Source of the DNA: Thermococcus sp. Bubb.Bath
Lineage (GTDB): Archaea > Methanobacteriota_B > Thermococci > Thermococcales > Thermococcaceae
DNA length: 64,000 nt
Direction of reading: 5' to 3'
Assembly: GCF_012027595.1 (NCBI RefSeq)
Contig: NZ_SNUR01000003.1
Location: 124,001-188,000, forward strand
The notes under the pieces are model-generated. The model was not told where the DNA came from. It saw only the letters and a program-made list of their open reading frames with translations, and searched no databases. Every line of letters begins with the position of its first letter. The first letter of the stretch is position 1. The position numbers were made by a program, and so were the translations under genes. Shown one piece after another: positions 32,058-41,965 of the stretch.

Positions 32058-34037
32058 TTAGGTTTTTCTGACCCTCGCCGCCGCGAACTTGAGCTCCGGC
32101 GTTCCGGCCTTGTTGAGCGCTGAGCTCGTCAGCCTGTTTGCCTTGAAGTGGAAGGGGACGGCGACGAGTCCCCTGGGTACGTTTTCAACCTCCGCCCTCA
32201 TCCTTATCTTCCCGCGCCTCGTCTCTATCTCGACCAAGTCCCCGCTCTTTATCCCAAGCCTCTCGGCGTCCTCACGGCTTATCAGTGCCCTCGGCTCCCC
32301 CATGAGCTTAACCAGGGGAGGGCTCCTCAGCGTCATCTCCCCTGTGTTGTAGTGACCAATGAGTCTAACAGTTGTGAGGACGAGGGGGTACTCATCATCC
32401 GGGCCCTCCCAGGGCGCTATCCTCTCGACTGCCATAAAGCGGGCTTTCCCGTCCGGCGTTGCGAACTCCCAGGTGTGGAGCCTCTTCTTCGGCAGGAAGA
32501 TTCCGTTCGAGTTCTTCAACTCCTCAACGCTCTTCTCCTCAAGCTCCGGGAAGAGCCTGAAGTACTCTGCGGTGATTTCCTCCACGGAGGTGTAGTTGAA
32601 GCCCGGCAGGCCGAGCGCCCTTCCGAGCATCGTCAGTATCTCCCAGTCGGGTTTTGAGTCATATGCTGGCTCGCAGGCCTTCTCGCTCCACTGAATTCTC
32701 CTCTCGCTGTTCATGTAGCTCCCGCCCTTCTCACAGAACGCCGAGGCCGGAAGGAGGTAGTGGGCATAGCGGGCCGTTCTCGTGGGGAATATGTCTTGGA
32801 CGACGAGTATGTCGAGCTTCCTCAATGCCCTCCTCACCCTCATAAAGTCCGCCTCACTTACGGCTGGGTTCTCGCCGACGATGTAGAGGGCCTTTACGTC
32901 CCCCTTCTCAACCGCATCCCACAGCTCGGTGAGGTAGAGGCCCCTCTCAGTCGGGAGGTCGTCGACGCCCCAGAGCCCCGCCACCTTCTTCCTGAACTTC
33001 TCATCGGTGAGCGGGACGTAGCCAGGCAGGAACTCACTGAGGGCGCCCATGTATGCCGCTCCTTGGACGTTGTTCTGGCCGCGCATCGGGTAGAGGCCGC
33101 CCCTCTCGCCGAGGTAGCCGAGGAGCAGCGTGAGGTTTATCAGAGCTAAGGCGTTCTCGACTCCAGAAACGTGCTGGGTGATACCCATCCCCCACATCAC
33201 CGCTCCACTTCCGGCAAGGGCGAACTCTCTTGCTACCTCCTTGATCATTTCCGTGGGAACCCCGGTTACGGTCTCTGCGTATTCTGGTGTGTACTTTTTG
33301 ACCGCCATCCTCACCTCAGAGAAGCCGGTTGTCCTGCTCCTGATGAACTCCTCGTTGTAGAGTTCCTCCTCGATTATGACGTGGGCCAGCGCGTTAGCTA
33401 AGACTATGTCGGTTCCGGGCCTTATCACGAGCTTGTAATCCGCGAAGGCCATGCTCCTCGTTTCTCTCACGTCAACGGCGATTATTCTCGCCCCGTTCCT
33501 CTTCGCCCTCAGGATGTAGTCCATGAGAACGGGATGAGTCTCGGCGGGATTGTACCCCCAGATTAAGACGGATTTAAACTTCGATATGTCCTCGTAGGGG
33601 TTGGTCTGAGCTCCAGTGCCGAGGGAGAGCTTGAGAGCGTGGACGGAGGCCTCGTGGCACAGGCGGGCGCAGTTGTCTATGTTGTTCGTGCCGAAGAGGC
33701 GCGCTATCTTCTGGATGAGGTAGTTCTCCTCGTTAGATACTTTGGACGATGCCAGAAAGGCAACGGCATCGGGGCCGTAGAGCTCCCTCATCTCAAGAAG
33801 CCTGCTCGCTATCTCATCTATCGCCACTCCCCAGGCAATCGGGATCATCGAGGAGCCGACCCTCTTGAGGGGCCTCTTGAGCCTGGCCTTGGATTTTACA
33901 ATTTCCACTGAATGGAGCCCCTTCGGGCAGAGCTTGCCGAGGTTTGGTTCCCCTTTGTAGGGCTTCACCTCCAGCGTAACGGGATCAACGAGAAGGTTGC
34001 AGCCAAAGCCGCAGTAGGGACAAACCACTCTCTTCAC
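32058..34037 (-). CDS. Formate dehydrogenase catalytic subunit (Mo/W-pterin)
   Basis: 659 aa, the size of FdhF/FdhA-type subunits. An N-terminal [4Fe-4S] motif CPYCGFGC with a fourth Cys in LCPKG is followed by the molybdopterin domain. NCARLCHEASV places Cys, not selenocysteine, at the active-site metal ligand, next to the conserved His. GMGITQHVSGVENA and RGQNNVQGAAYMG are typical. The C-terminal MoCoBD domain includes LTTVRLIGHYNTGEMT. GTG start with GGTGG upstream. No electron-transfer or hydrogenase subunits are adjacent, so it acts alone or with partners elsewhere. Other members of this large family cannot be fully excluded. Confidence 0.85.
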   Translation of the reverse strand: MKRVVCPYCGFGCNLLVDPVTLEVKPYKGEPNLGKLCPKGLHSVEIVKSKARLKRPLKRVGSSMIPIAWGVAIDEIASRLLEMRELYGPDAVAFLASSKVSNEENYLIQKIARLFGTNNIDNCARLCHEASVHALKLSLGTGAQTNPYEDISKFKSVLIWGYNPAETHPVLMDYILRAKRNGARIIAVDVRETRSMAFADYKLVIRPGTDIVLANALAHVIIEEELYNEEFIRSRTTGFSEVRMAVKKYTPEYAETVTGVPTEMIKEVAREFALAGSGAVMWGMGITQHVSGVENALALINLTLLLGYLGERGGLYPMRGQNNVQGAAYMGALSEFLPGYVPLTDEKFRKKVAGLWGVDDLPTERGLYLTELWDAVEKGDVKALYIVGENPAVSEADFMRVRRALRKLDILVVQDIFPTRTARYAHYLLPASAFCEKGGSYMNSERRIQWSEKACEPAYDSKPDWEILTMLGRALGLPGFNYTSVEEITAEYFRLFPELEEKSVEELKNSNGIFLPKKRLHTWEFATPDGKARFMAVERIAPWEGPDDEYPLVLTTVRLIGHYNTGEMTLRSPPLVKLMGEPRALISREDAERLGIKSGDLVEIETRRGKIRMRAEVENVPRGLVAVPFHFKANRLTSSALNKAGTPELKFAAARVRKT

Positions 34038-34109
34038 GCTACCACCTGGTTAGCAAGAAAAAGTCAAAACTAAAAAGTTTTTTGGTGAAAATTAAAAATA
34101 AATTGTCAA

Positions 34110-34703
34110 TCAAAGGGCCTTTCTCAAGAAGTATTCGTGAACCCTCGTGTTGTCTGTTAGCTCGGGATGGAACTCGAGGCCTATGATGTTGTCCTGCTCC
34201 ACCCCGACGATCCTGTCCCCGAGCCAGGCTATCGGTTTCACCCTTTCGCTGAGGAGCTCCACTATCCTTGGGGCGCGGATGAAGACGCCAGGGAACGGCT
34301 CGTCGCTGAAAGCTAGCTTTATCGGCGCCTCAAAGCTGTCCACCTGCCTGCCGTAGGCGTTCCTGTTGGTCTTAACGTCGAGAAGTCCCAGAAACCTCTG
34401 CTCTGGGGTGGCCCCTATAACCTCTTTGGAGAGCATTATCAGCCCGGCACAGGTGCCCATGATGGGAAGCCCTTCCTCACCGAGCTTCTTTACGGGCTCG
34501 AAAAGGCCGTTCTCCACCATGAGTCTTGATATGGTAGTGCTCTCTCCGCCGGGGATTATTATGGCTGAGATGTTTTCAAGCCCTTCAGGCTTCCTGAGCC
34601 AGATGACTTCCCCAGAGACGCCGAGGTCCTCAAGGGCCTTTTTGGCCGCCCAGATGTGCTCTTCGACATCGCCCTGGAGGCCGATGACGCCTACCTTAGC
34701 CAT
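34110..34703 (-). CDS. pdxT: Pyridoxal phosphate synthase glutaminase subunit
   Basis: A 197-aa class I amidotransferase that gives ammonia to PdxS. GLQGDVEEHI, IIPGGESTTI, the nucleophile in GTCAGLI and the catalytic His-x-Glu in GLEFHPEL are visible. It lies 38 bases after pdxS on the same strand. Confidence 0.96.
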   Translation of the reverse strand: MAKVGVIGLQGDVEEHIWAAKKALEDLGVSGEVIWLRKPEGLENISAIIIPGGESTTISRLMVENGLFEPVKKLGEEGLPIMGTCAGLIMLSKEVIGATPEQRFLGLLDVKTNRNAYGRQVDSFEAPIKLAFSDEPFPGVFIRAPRIVELLSERVKPIAWLGDRIVGVEQDNIIGLEFHPELTDNTRVHEYFLRKAL

Positions 34704-34741
34704 TCTATCACCTCTAAAACAAGAAGAGTAAAGAAAATGGC

Positions 34742-35749
34742 TCAGACGCCCCTCTCCTCGAGCCTAACCTCAAGCTCCTCTATCTCCTGGCCGTGCATCG
34801 GCTCGCCTATCTCCTTGCTGATCTCCACGAGAACATCGGGCTCGTCCCAGTGGTTGACGGCCTCAACTATCGCCCTCGCCATCTTCGGCGGGTTGGAGCT
34901 CTTGAATATTCCAGAGCCGACGAAGACACCGTCCATACCCATCTGCATCATGAGGGCGGCATCGGCTGGGGTTGCAACGCCGCCTGCGGCGAAGTTGACG
35001 ACCGGGAGCCTTCCGAGCTTCTTTATCTCAAGGAGTACTTTGTAGAGGCCCTCGACGATGTCGCGGTAGGTGTAGTGGCCGTAGACGGGCTCGTTCTCAA
35101 GGACGCTCTTCGGCAGGCCGCTTATCTCCCTTATCTCGAAGGCGAGCCTGAGGTAAGGTTCCGCGAACTTCTCGGCAACGCCATAAACCTGCTCGTCCGT
35201 CATGCGCTGGAGGAGGGCGATGTTGTCCTTGAGGAGGCGGACGTGTCTCACTGCCTCAACGATGTTCCCGGTTCCGGCCTCGCCCTTCGTCCTCATCATC
35301 GCTGCACCTTCCCAGATCCTCCTGACGGCCTCGCCGAGGTTCCTATTGCCGCAGACGAAGGGAACGTTGAACTCGCGCTTGTCGATGTGGAAGTACGGGT
35401 CGGACGGAGTGAGAACCTCGCTCTCGTCTATCATGTCAACGCCGAGTGCCTCAAGGATCCTCGCCTCTGCAACGTGGCCAATCCTGACCTTCGCCATGAC
35501 CGGGATCGTTACTGCGTCCATTATCTCCTGTATCTTCTCTATCGGGGCCATCCTGGCGACGCCGCCGGCCTTCCTGATGTCGGCGGGAACGCGGTGCAGG
35601 GCCATAACGGAAACGGCTCCAGCTTCCTCGGCAATTCTCGCCTGCTCGGCGTTTGTGACGTCCATTATGACGCCGCCCTTCACCATTTTGGCGAAACCGC
35701 GCTTCAGTCTCTCGGTGCCCTTGGCCTCAATAATATCGAGCTTTCCCAT
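34742..35749 (-). CDS. pdxS: Pyridoxal phosphate synthase subunit
   Basis: 335 aa; makes PLP from ribose 5-phosphate, glyceraldehyde 3-phosphate and ammonia. [50 protein letters not shown] (catalytic Lys) and [17 protein letters not shown] are present. ATG 35749 follows GAGGTGATTCGT. The archaeal length, longer than about 290 aa in bacteria, reflects an insertion near the middle. Confidence 0.96.
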   Translation of the reverse strand: MGKLDIIEAKGTERLKRGFAKMVKGGVIMDVTNAEQARIAEEAGAVSVMALHRVPADIRKAGGVARMAPIEKIQEIMDAVTIPVMAKVRIGHVAEARILEALGVDMIDESEVLTPSDPYFHIDKREFNVPFVCGNRNLGEAVRRIWEGAAMMRTKGEAGTGNIVEAVRHVRLLKDNIALLQRMTDEQVYGVAEKFAEPYLRLAFEIREISGLPKSVLENEPVYGHYTYRDIVEGLYKVLLEIKKLGRLPVVNFAAGGVATPADAALMMQMGMDGVFVGSGIFKSSNPPKMARAIVEAVNHWDEPDVLVEISKEIGEPMHGQEIEELEVRLEERGV

Positions 35750-35794
35750 ACGAATCACCTCTTTCGTCCTTCTTTCAGATGTTGGTTTGAAAAG

Positions 35795-35810
35795 GAGGAT
35801 ATAAGTCTTT
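35795..35810 (-). promoter_or_regulatory. TATA box of pdxS
   Basis: Minus-strand GACTTATATCCTCC lies about 50 bases before the pdxS start in the gene-free region 35759-35922, which otherwise shows no gene. Confidence 0.45.
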
Positions 35811-35922
35811 CCACATAAGCAGACAATAGTTTTGTTCCGCGAAATTCATAGAGGATATACAGAATGCAAAAGGAGAGCTCTGAAGAGCCTACCTAAGAGT
35901 TGAAAGCAAAAAACTTGGGAGC

Positions 35923-36756
35923 TCAGGCCCTCCCAGTCACTTCAAGGCTCACGTCAAAGTTCTTAACCGAGTGCGTTAAGTAGCCAAGGCTGATGACGTC
36001 GATGTCGAGCTTCGCATACTCCGTTATGTTCTCGGGGGTTATCCCACCTGAAACCTCAATTTTGACCCCATCACGGAGGCCTCCCCTCTTGAGGGCTTCT
36101 AAGACTTCTCCGATTTCTTCTGGCCTCATATTGTCAAGCATTATTACGTCCGCCCCGGCTCTGGCGGCCTTTAGGGCATCTCCGAGGCTCTCCACCTCAA
36201 CCTCTACAATCTTGTAGACGGAGAACTCTTTAGCCCGTTTTATGGCCGCCTCAAGCGGGACTAGGGCGAGGTGGTTGTCCTTTATGAGTATCGCATCGCT
36301 GAGGGAGAAGCGATGTGTTTCCCCGCCGCCGATGAGAAGTGCGCGTTTGTCAATCGGCTTGAGGAGGGTCTTTCTCGTTCCTGCGACCCTGACCTTGGGG
36401 TTTACTGCCCTTACTTTCTCTACGAGCCTCCTGACTTCCGTTGCAATCCCGCTCATCCTTCCCATAACATTGAGTGCCGTTCTCTCAACGAGGAGGATTA
36501 CCCTCGCGTTGCCCTCAAGCTCGAGTATGATATCTCCTTTCTTAACTTGCTCCCCATCACGCTTCTTGACCTCAACATTAACGCCGAAGTGCTCGAAGAG
36601 GGTCTTTGCCTCCTCCACACCCGCTATAATGCCATCCTGCTTCGCTATAATGACTGCCCTTGCATTCACATCCTCCGGAATTATGGCCTCACTCGTGACG
36701 TCACCGAAGGGTGCGTCTTCCTCGATAAACCTGAACAGATAACTGAGCGGAACCAT
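35923..36756 (-). CDS. nadC: Quinolinate phosphoribosyltransferase
   Basis: 278 aa; converts quinolinate and PRPP to nicotinate mononucleotide. VAGTRKTLLKPIDKRALLIGGG, HRFSLSDAILIKDNHLAL and the C-terminal EVSGGITPENI are diagnostic. ATG 36756 with GGTGA 4 bases upstream is preferred to an in-frame start at 36819. nadA and nadB, which supply quinolinate, are about 18 kb away, beyond the island. Confidence 0.95.
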   Translation of the reverse strand: MVPLSYLFRFIEEDAPFGDVTSEAIIPEDVNARAVIIAKQDGIIAGVEEAKTLFEHFGVNVEVKKRDGEQVKKGDIILELEGNARVILLVERTALNVMGRMSGIATEVRRLVEKVRAVNPKVRVAGTRKTLLKPIDKRALLIGGGETHRFSLSDAILIKDNHLALVPLEAAIKRAKEFSVYKIVEVEVESLGDALKAARAGADVIMLDNMRPEEIGEVLEALKRGGLRDGVKIEVSGGITPENITEYAKLDIDVISLGYLTHSVKNFDVSLEVTGRA

Positions 36757-36874
36757 ATCTTCACCCCCGCATCCCTTTTCTTTTTTACCTTTATTTTGCT
36801 TTCCGTATCCATGCACCACTCTCCGTGAAAGAATACCTTTTATTCTCCGGGAGCCAAATTATGTGGGGAGCATT

Positions 36875-38116
36875 ATGATAAAGAAAGCGGTTATCCCTAT
36901 AGGGGGTGAGGCGACCCGTCTGAGGCCCCTCACAATAGAGACTTCTAAGGGACTCGTCAGGCTTTTGAACAAGCCGATTCTGGAGCACTCTATTCTCAGT
37001 CTCGCGAAGGACGGGATTGAGGAGGTCTACCTCGGCGTTAAGGGCTATGTGAACTACACGACGCTCTTTGACTACTTCCGCGAGGGTTACTGGCTGAAGA
37101 AAAAGTACGGGCTTGAAAAGGAAGTAAGGATCCGCTATATGCCTCGCTACGAGAGCACGACCAACGGAGACGCCGTCTGGTATACGATGAACTATTACGG
37201 AATTAAAGAGCCGGTCGTGGTTATCCAAGGCGACAACATCTACCAACTCAACATCCAGGATATGCACGAGTGGCATAGGAAGAAGAACGCCTTCATGACG
37301 ATTGCCCTCCAGCCGGTTGATGACGTTATCGGCTTTGGCGTGGCTAAGGTTGATGATGATTACCGCATTGAGTATTTCGTCGAGAAGCCAAAGCCAGAGG
37401 AGGCTCCCAGCAACCTCGCCAACACGGGGATCTACATTCTCTCCGAGAACTTCTGGGAGTTTCTCGACGAGAGCTGGGCCAGGGAGATGAAAGAGACTGG
37501 AAGGCTCGACTTCGGCGGCGACATGATTCCAGCCCTGATAGAGCACGGCTACGAAGTTTACGGTTACCCCATGGAGGGCTACTGGTTCGACGTCGGTACG
37601 CCGGAGAGATACCTCAACGCGGCGATGTACCTCCTCCGCAACCTTTCACCGGAGGATATGGAGGCCATTGAGATAACCCGCGATGTCTACATGCAGGGCA
37701 AATCGGAGATGTCAGAAGACCTCAGGAGGAAGTTTAGGGAGATGATAAAGAGAGGGAAGCTGCTCGTGGAAGGAAAGGTGCTCCTCGGAAGGCACATCAG
37801 CATTGGGGAAGGAACCGCACTCGAGGATGCCGTGATAGACAACTACACGATGGTGGGCAGGAACTGTGAAATCCTGCACTCCGTTGTCATGGACAGGGCG
37901 AAGCTTGGGGACAACGTCAGGATAGTGAACTCCATAATCGGCCGCCACGTCGAGATTGGGGACAACGTCAGGATCGTCAACTCGGTCATAGGGGACAACG
38001 CTGTCGTGGACGATAACGTGAGAATGTACAACGTCAAGATCTGGCCCCACGAGTTCGTGGAGAAGGGGGCAACGCTCGAACATTACACCGTGAGGACGGG
38101 CGTCCCGAGGAGGTAG
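36875..38116 (+). CDS. Sugar-phosphate nucleotidyltransferase with left-handed beta-helix
   Basis: 413 aa. The N-terminal nucleotidyltransferase domain starts IPIGGEATRLRPLT with Lys in ETSKGLV, then VVIQGDNIY and DVGTPERYL. The C-terminal part (about residues 285-395) contains hexapeptide repeats (RIVNSIIGRHVEIGDNVRIVN) of a left-handed beta-helix, as in acetyltransferase or allosteric domains. The first motif has EA where GG-x-G is usual. It likely makes a UDP- or GDP-activated sugar for surface glycans. Divergent from nadC. ATG 36875 follows GGGGAG. Confidence 0.85.
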   Translation: MIKKAVIPIGGEATRLRPLTIETSKGLVRLLNKPILEHSILSLAKDGIEEVYLGVKGYVNYTTLFDYFREGYWLKKKYGLEKEVRIRYMPRYESTTNGDAVWYTMNYYGIKEPVVVIQGDNIYQLNIQDMHEWHRKKNAFMTIALQPVDDVIGFGVAKVDDDYRIEYFVEKPKPEEAPSNLANTGIYILSENFWEFLDESWAREMKETGRLDFGGDMIPALIEHGYEVYGYPMEGYWFDVGTPERYLNAAMYLLRNLSPEDMEAIEITRDVYMQGKSEMSEDLRRKFREMIKRGKLLVEGKVLLGRHISIGEGTALEDAVIDNYTMVGRNCEILHSVVMDRAKLGDNVRIVNSIIGRHVEIGDNVRIVNSVIGDNAVVDDNVRMYNVKIWPHEFVEKGATLEHYTVRTGVPRR

Positions 38117-38221
38117 TTTTTCGATTTCTTCTTTAATCCTTCCGAGCTTTGAGGGATGTACTGTTTTGTTCTCTTCGTTTTTTGATGACTTTTTATAGTG
38201 GTATTAAAAACTTAGATAGAA

Positions 38222-38238
38222 AAGTTTTTATATCTTTC
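38222..38238 (+). promoter_or_regulatory. Promoter of the island's first gene
   Basis: AAGTTTTTATATCTTTC is a strong TATA-like element. Transcription would start about 25-30 bases downstream, very near the ATG at 38262, so the mRNA may be nearly leaderless. The surrounding 38117-38261 region has no other gene. Confidence 0.55.
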
Positions 38239-38261
38239 ATCTAATTACAGCCTGTGATACC

Positions 38262-41200
38262 ATGCGTGGGATTGTGAGTTTAGTAATAGTAGGATTAATA
38301 ATAGGCTTAACCATAAGTGGTGCGGCGAACATGGGATTAGCATCGGCAGAACCAACAACCACTCAAAGTTCCGAAAACGCTTACACGAAATTCTGGGAAA
38401 TACTCAACAAGGAAGCAAGCCTCGTTTTTGAACTCAACAACACCGCCAACACCACCATCGCCCAAGAACTCATAGAAACTTCCAGAGAAGGCGAATTAAA
38501 CGCGGCAAACATTTCAAGTTTAATCTGGAACGCTCTCGAACAACTCAAAGCCTCCGGAGTTAAACTCCACTACACGGCCCAAGAACTCAAGGAGATGGCG
38601 GAGAACATAACGCGCAACGGCCTCCCCGAGAACGTTATTCAAGAGCTGAAGAATCAAGGCTGGAGCGATGAGGAGATAAGTGCACTGCAGACTTACATTG
38701 CCGCTCACGCGAACGATACGATGCAGGATTTTGACATGGGTTTCTTCCTCGGGAACTTCTCCACCGCCATGGCCCGTGTTGGCTTCAAATACGCTGGATA
38801 CGAGGCGTGGGCCCTTCAGAGGGAGTACTGGGAAGACACGAAAACTCCGGACACCTCGAATTATGATTCTAATCAAATAATCAACCCGGACCTTACATTG
38901 GACTGGCATTCCCTCCACGACGCTTACAATGCCAACGATTACGGTAAAATGTACGATGAAGTCCTCTCCCTCACTTCTGACATCCAGAGCGTGATTGAGA
39001 ACACCAACCACGCTCCCAATGGGGCGGTTTTCAAGGATTCCTACTACTGGCCGGGAGCGTTGAAGGCTTACAACCTCACGAGGCAGATTTACGTGCTTCT
39101 CCAATCCATAAAACTCGGAAACGGTAATCCGGAACTCAAGTGGAGTCTGAACGAGAAGGTGATGGAGTTACAGAACGCGCTGATGGTCGAGCCCAAAAAA
39201 CAGCAGTCCTCCGGCAGCTTGCCCCGTCCCCCGCGCCCGGTTGGTCCAATGCCCGTCCGCTATCCGCTTGACCCACCGGTTTCAATCCAGAGTGATTATG
39301 GCATGATAAGCGTTAAGAATGTTAATGTCATCGTAGATTCGATTGAGAAGGGAAAGGTTTCCTACCACGTTCAGCTTTCCCTGAGTGCGGAGGGGAACGT
39401 TGTGAGCAACGTGAGGATAACCGTGCACGATGTTAATGGCGATGCAGAAGGGAAGATCAGTGAGGTTGACCCTACTGCTGGTGTTGTAACCTGGAACAGT
39501 CCTGAGTTTAGTGCCCAGGTTGGATTTGATGATCTGAAGATTACCGGCACGGTGAGCGTTGTTTACACGTCCTCCGATGGCCCGACTCCGCTTTCTTCCC
39601 CCGGTGATGTTCGCCTTCAGAGCACTGGAGGGATTGACGCTGAGTCTGGGCCAAGGACTTTCGAGGTGATGAAAGAGTACTCAAAGACGATAACCGCTAC
39701 AGGGCTGGCTGATCCGGGCAAAGTGTCGCTCTCCATAAAGCCCTCTGTGAATCCAGTTAAGGCCGGTGATTCTGCCTACTTCTACGTTACGCTATCAAAC
39801 AAGAATCCTGTGGAGGTGAGTGGGAGTTATACTCTCTGGGTCACTGTTCCGGAGGGTGCTGGTAGTGTTGGTCAGGTGAGGTTTAATGGTTCCGTCACCC
39901 TTCAGGCTAATTCGGTCAGGACGTTCAAAGTGGGGCCCGTGCCTTATGGTTCGCCCGGCGAGTACGGTTACTACGGCGTATTTAACTTCAGAGATGATAC
40001 GTGGTGGGGATTTGGAAGTTCTGGAAGTGGTGAAGAGTACAATAGGAAGTGGGACAAGGGGGATATCGTTGTAAGTGCTAATATTGAAAGTAGCCAGGAA
40101 GGTTCATTGGAGCTAATCAACGTTATCCCGTCTTCTCCATCAGAAACCTCTTATTACAATTTTGAGCTTCTTCGGAAGTTTAAGGAAGGGGAAAACGTCA
40201 CCTTCAATGTTGCAGTCAAAAACTCATATCCCTCGGCTCAAGATATCGAACTTAAACTCTACATTGACGGTTCATTGGTGAGTTCGATAAATAGCAGTAT
40301 GAGAGGGAATTCAACAAAGATATTCCCTCTCCATTGGATTGCCCAGAGCGGGATACACTCTTATGAGGTGAAGCTTTATAGGGTCTTTGGAGGGCAGGAA
40401 TTTTTGGAGAGCAGTGGAAAGGGGAGCATAACCGTTGCTTCCGCTCAGCGGTTTGCTGCATCCTTGGAGACTTCCCCGGCAATGCTCAGTGGAGGTGGCA
40501 CAGTACTCTTTACAATACATGCGGCGAATTTTGAGGATACCCCCATTTTATTACGTGGTTTTGTAGTGGACGAAGATGGTGCAATAATCAAGGTAATTCA
40601 GGGTTCTGAGGGGGCAATCTCAGCGAATAGCGAGAAGAATATTTCATTCACTTATACACTCTATGGGGTTGGCAATCATACTTTCAGGCTCTTCCTCGAT
40701 GATAGGGATGGCATACCCAACGATGAAGGAGAAGAACACTGGAGTAATGCCAGTGTAGAAGTAAAACCAGTAGGAGACATAATAGCCAGCATGGACTGTG
40801 ATCCAACGGTGGTTCCTTTGGGCGGATCTACAACTTGCACGGTGCATGTTGAGTTAAATACCCCAACTACTGTCACATTGAACCTCACGGAGGTTGACTT
40901 TGGAGGGAAGAGAGTATGGCCCAATGGGCCAAGCAAGAATACAGTTAGAGTTAACAAGCAAGTTATAACACTTTCTTCTAGTGTGCAAAATAATTTAACA
41001 ATAACGATAACAATAAACGACAAATTAGCTAATTACTACTTTGGAAATCCAATCCATGGAAACTATGTGGACAAGTTCGCTGGACACTCCTACCTGATCA
41101 AAGCAATATTTGACGGGTTAAGGTATCCACTCTCAGACACAATAACAATAGTTAACATTGACAGTAGAAGTACAGTTGAGAAAGGGATAGACTACGGATC

Positions 41201-41405
41201 AACAGCACTAGAAATATCAGGGGAGATACTGTCTGCTATACAACTCATAATTGAAGGGAGCAACCCCATAGGATGGATTGCATTTGGAATATCAATTGCA
41301 ATCCCTGCGATCGAAAAGGGCGTCCCAGAGCTTCAATTTGCATTTGGATTAGGCGTAAATGGATTCCCAAGTGAGTCGGATGGAAACAATGTGATAGGTG
41401 GTTGA
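38262..41405 (+). CDS. Secreted multidomain protein, putative polymorphic toxin carrier
   Basis: 1047 aa. A signal peptide (residues 1-30, cleavage likely after ASA) is followed by an all-alpha domain (about 30-315), a proline-rich hinge (about 320-343, PRPPRPVGPMPV), then beta-rich Ig/CARDB-like domains to about 980. One of these (about 680-715) contains LHWIAQSGIHSYEVKLYRV, homologous to the opening of the two truncated copies downstream. Next comes a domain with two Cys (MDCDP...TTCTV), also shared. The C-terminus (about 985-1030) has two hydrophobic helices (EILSAIQLII and GWIAFGISIAIPAI). I infer an exported carrier ending in a membrane-active tip. Only this copy has a promoter and a signal peptide. 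Confidence 0.7.
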   Translation: MRGIVSLVIVGLIIGLTISGAANMGLASAEPTTTQSSENAYTKFWEILNKEASLVFELNNTANTTIAQELIETSREGELNAANISSLIWNALEQLKASGVKLHYTAQELKEMAENITRNGLPENVIQELKNQGWSDEEISALQTYIAAHANDTMQDFDMGFFLGNFSTAMARVGFKYAGYEAWALQREYWEDTKTPDTSNYDSNQIINPDLTLDWHSLHDAYNANDYGKMYDEVLSLTSDIQSVIENTNHAPNGAVFKDSYYWPGALKAYNLTRQIYVLLQSIKLGNGNPELKWSLNEKVMELQNALMVEPKKQQSSGSLPRPPRPVGPMPVRYPLDPPVSIQSDYGMISVKNVNVIVDSIEKGKVSYHVQLSLSAEGNVVSNVRITVHDVNGDAEGKISEVDPTAGVVTWNSPEFSAQVGFDDLKITGTVSVVYTSSDGPTPLSSPGDVRLQSTGGIDAESGPRTFEVMKEYSKTITATGLADPGKVSLSIKPSVNPVKAGDSAYFYVTLSNKNPVEVSGSYTLWVTVPEGAGSVGQVRFNGSVTLQANSVRTFKVGPVPYGSPGEYGYYGVFNFRDDTWWGFGSSGSGEEYNRKWDKGDIVVSANIESSQEGSLELINVIPSSPSETSYYNFELLRKFKEGENVTFNVAVKNSYPSAQDIELKLYIDGSLVSSINSSMRGNSTKIFPLHWIAQSGIHSYEVKLYRVFGGQEFLESSGKGSITVASAQRFAASLETSPAMLSGGGTVLFTIHAANFEDTPILLRGFVVDEDGAIIKVIQGSEGAISANSEKNISFTYTLYGVGNHTFRLFLDDRDGIPNDEGEEHWSNASVEVKPVGDIIASMDCDPTVVPLGGSTTCTVHVELNTPTTVTLNLTEVDFGGKRVWPNGPSKNTVRVNKQVITLSSSVQNNLTITITINDKLANYYFGNPIHGNYVDKFAGHSYLIKAIFDGLRYPLSDTITIVNIDSRSTVEKGIDYGSTALEISGEILSAIQLIIEGSNPIGWIAFGISIAIPAIEKGVPELQFAFGLGVNGFPSESDGNNVIGG

Positions 41406-41406
41406 A

Positions 41407-41961
41407 ATGGACGCGGCTTTGCTCATCTCCATTATTTTTTGGTGCATACTATCGTTACTGGCCCTCATAGCATCACCAAAACGAAGTTTCCCATCCCTCG
41501 TGGCAATAGGAGTGGTATTCTATCTCACCGTGAAAACAAAGTCCCCAGAAGCTTTATGGCCAATAATCGCCTCGTTCCTCCTGTGGCTTATGGTGGCAAT
41601 ACTAAGCATTCGGAGACGCCTTATTGGGATTACAAGGAAAGACGTTGAGAATGCAGGCACGTTGTACTCCTTACCCTACCTTGCCCTTTCAAGCGTTCTG
41701 TTAGTCTCCACGCCCGAGATAGGAGTCTTGGCTCTCCTGGCATGGTTGCCTCTATGGTATTTACTCAAGAGAACCTGTATCGCCCATAAGGTGGCTTGTT
41801 TGTCCGCATTATACTTGCCTTCTCTATTACTTGCCGTCCTTTACAGGACTCCACTGGCACTGACGTATGCAGTCCCGACACTGTGGCTTCAACTGGAGAT
41901 TGAGGATATTGTAAAGATGGGTACAATGGATATTAAACATCATAGATATGAGGGGGGTTGA
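41407..41961 (+). CDS. Polytopic membrane protein, putative immunity to tail A
   Basis: 184 aa with five to six hydrophobic helices and almost no soluble part. It starts one base after the carrier's stop (TGA-A-ATG), with GGTGG in the last carrier codons as ribosome site, so the two are tightly coupled. The C-terminal LLAVLYRTPLALTYAV matches ILAVVYKTPLALSYAI in the gene at 48972, a paralogue. Position and type suggest immunity to the preceding C-terminal tail; this is inference. Confidence 0.65.
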   Translation: MDAALLISIIFWCILSLLALIASPKRSFPSLVAIGVVFYLTVKTKSPEALWPIIASFLLWLMVAILSIRRRLIGITRKDVENAGTLYSLPYLALSSVLLVSTPEIGVLALLAWLPLWYLLKRTCIAHKVACLSALYLPSLLLAVLYRTPLALTYAVPTLWLQLEIEDIVKMGTMDIKHHRYEGG

Positions 41962-41965
41962 TCCA

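Noticed and set aside
34793-35818. 341-aa plus-strand frame
   Set aside because: Antisense shadow of pdxS, with no ribosome site or family motif.
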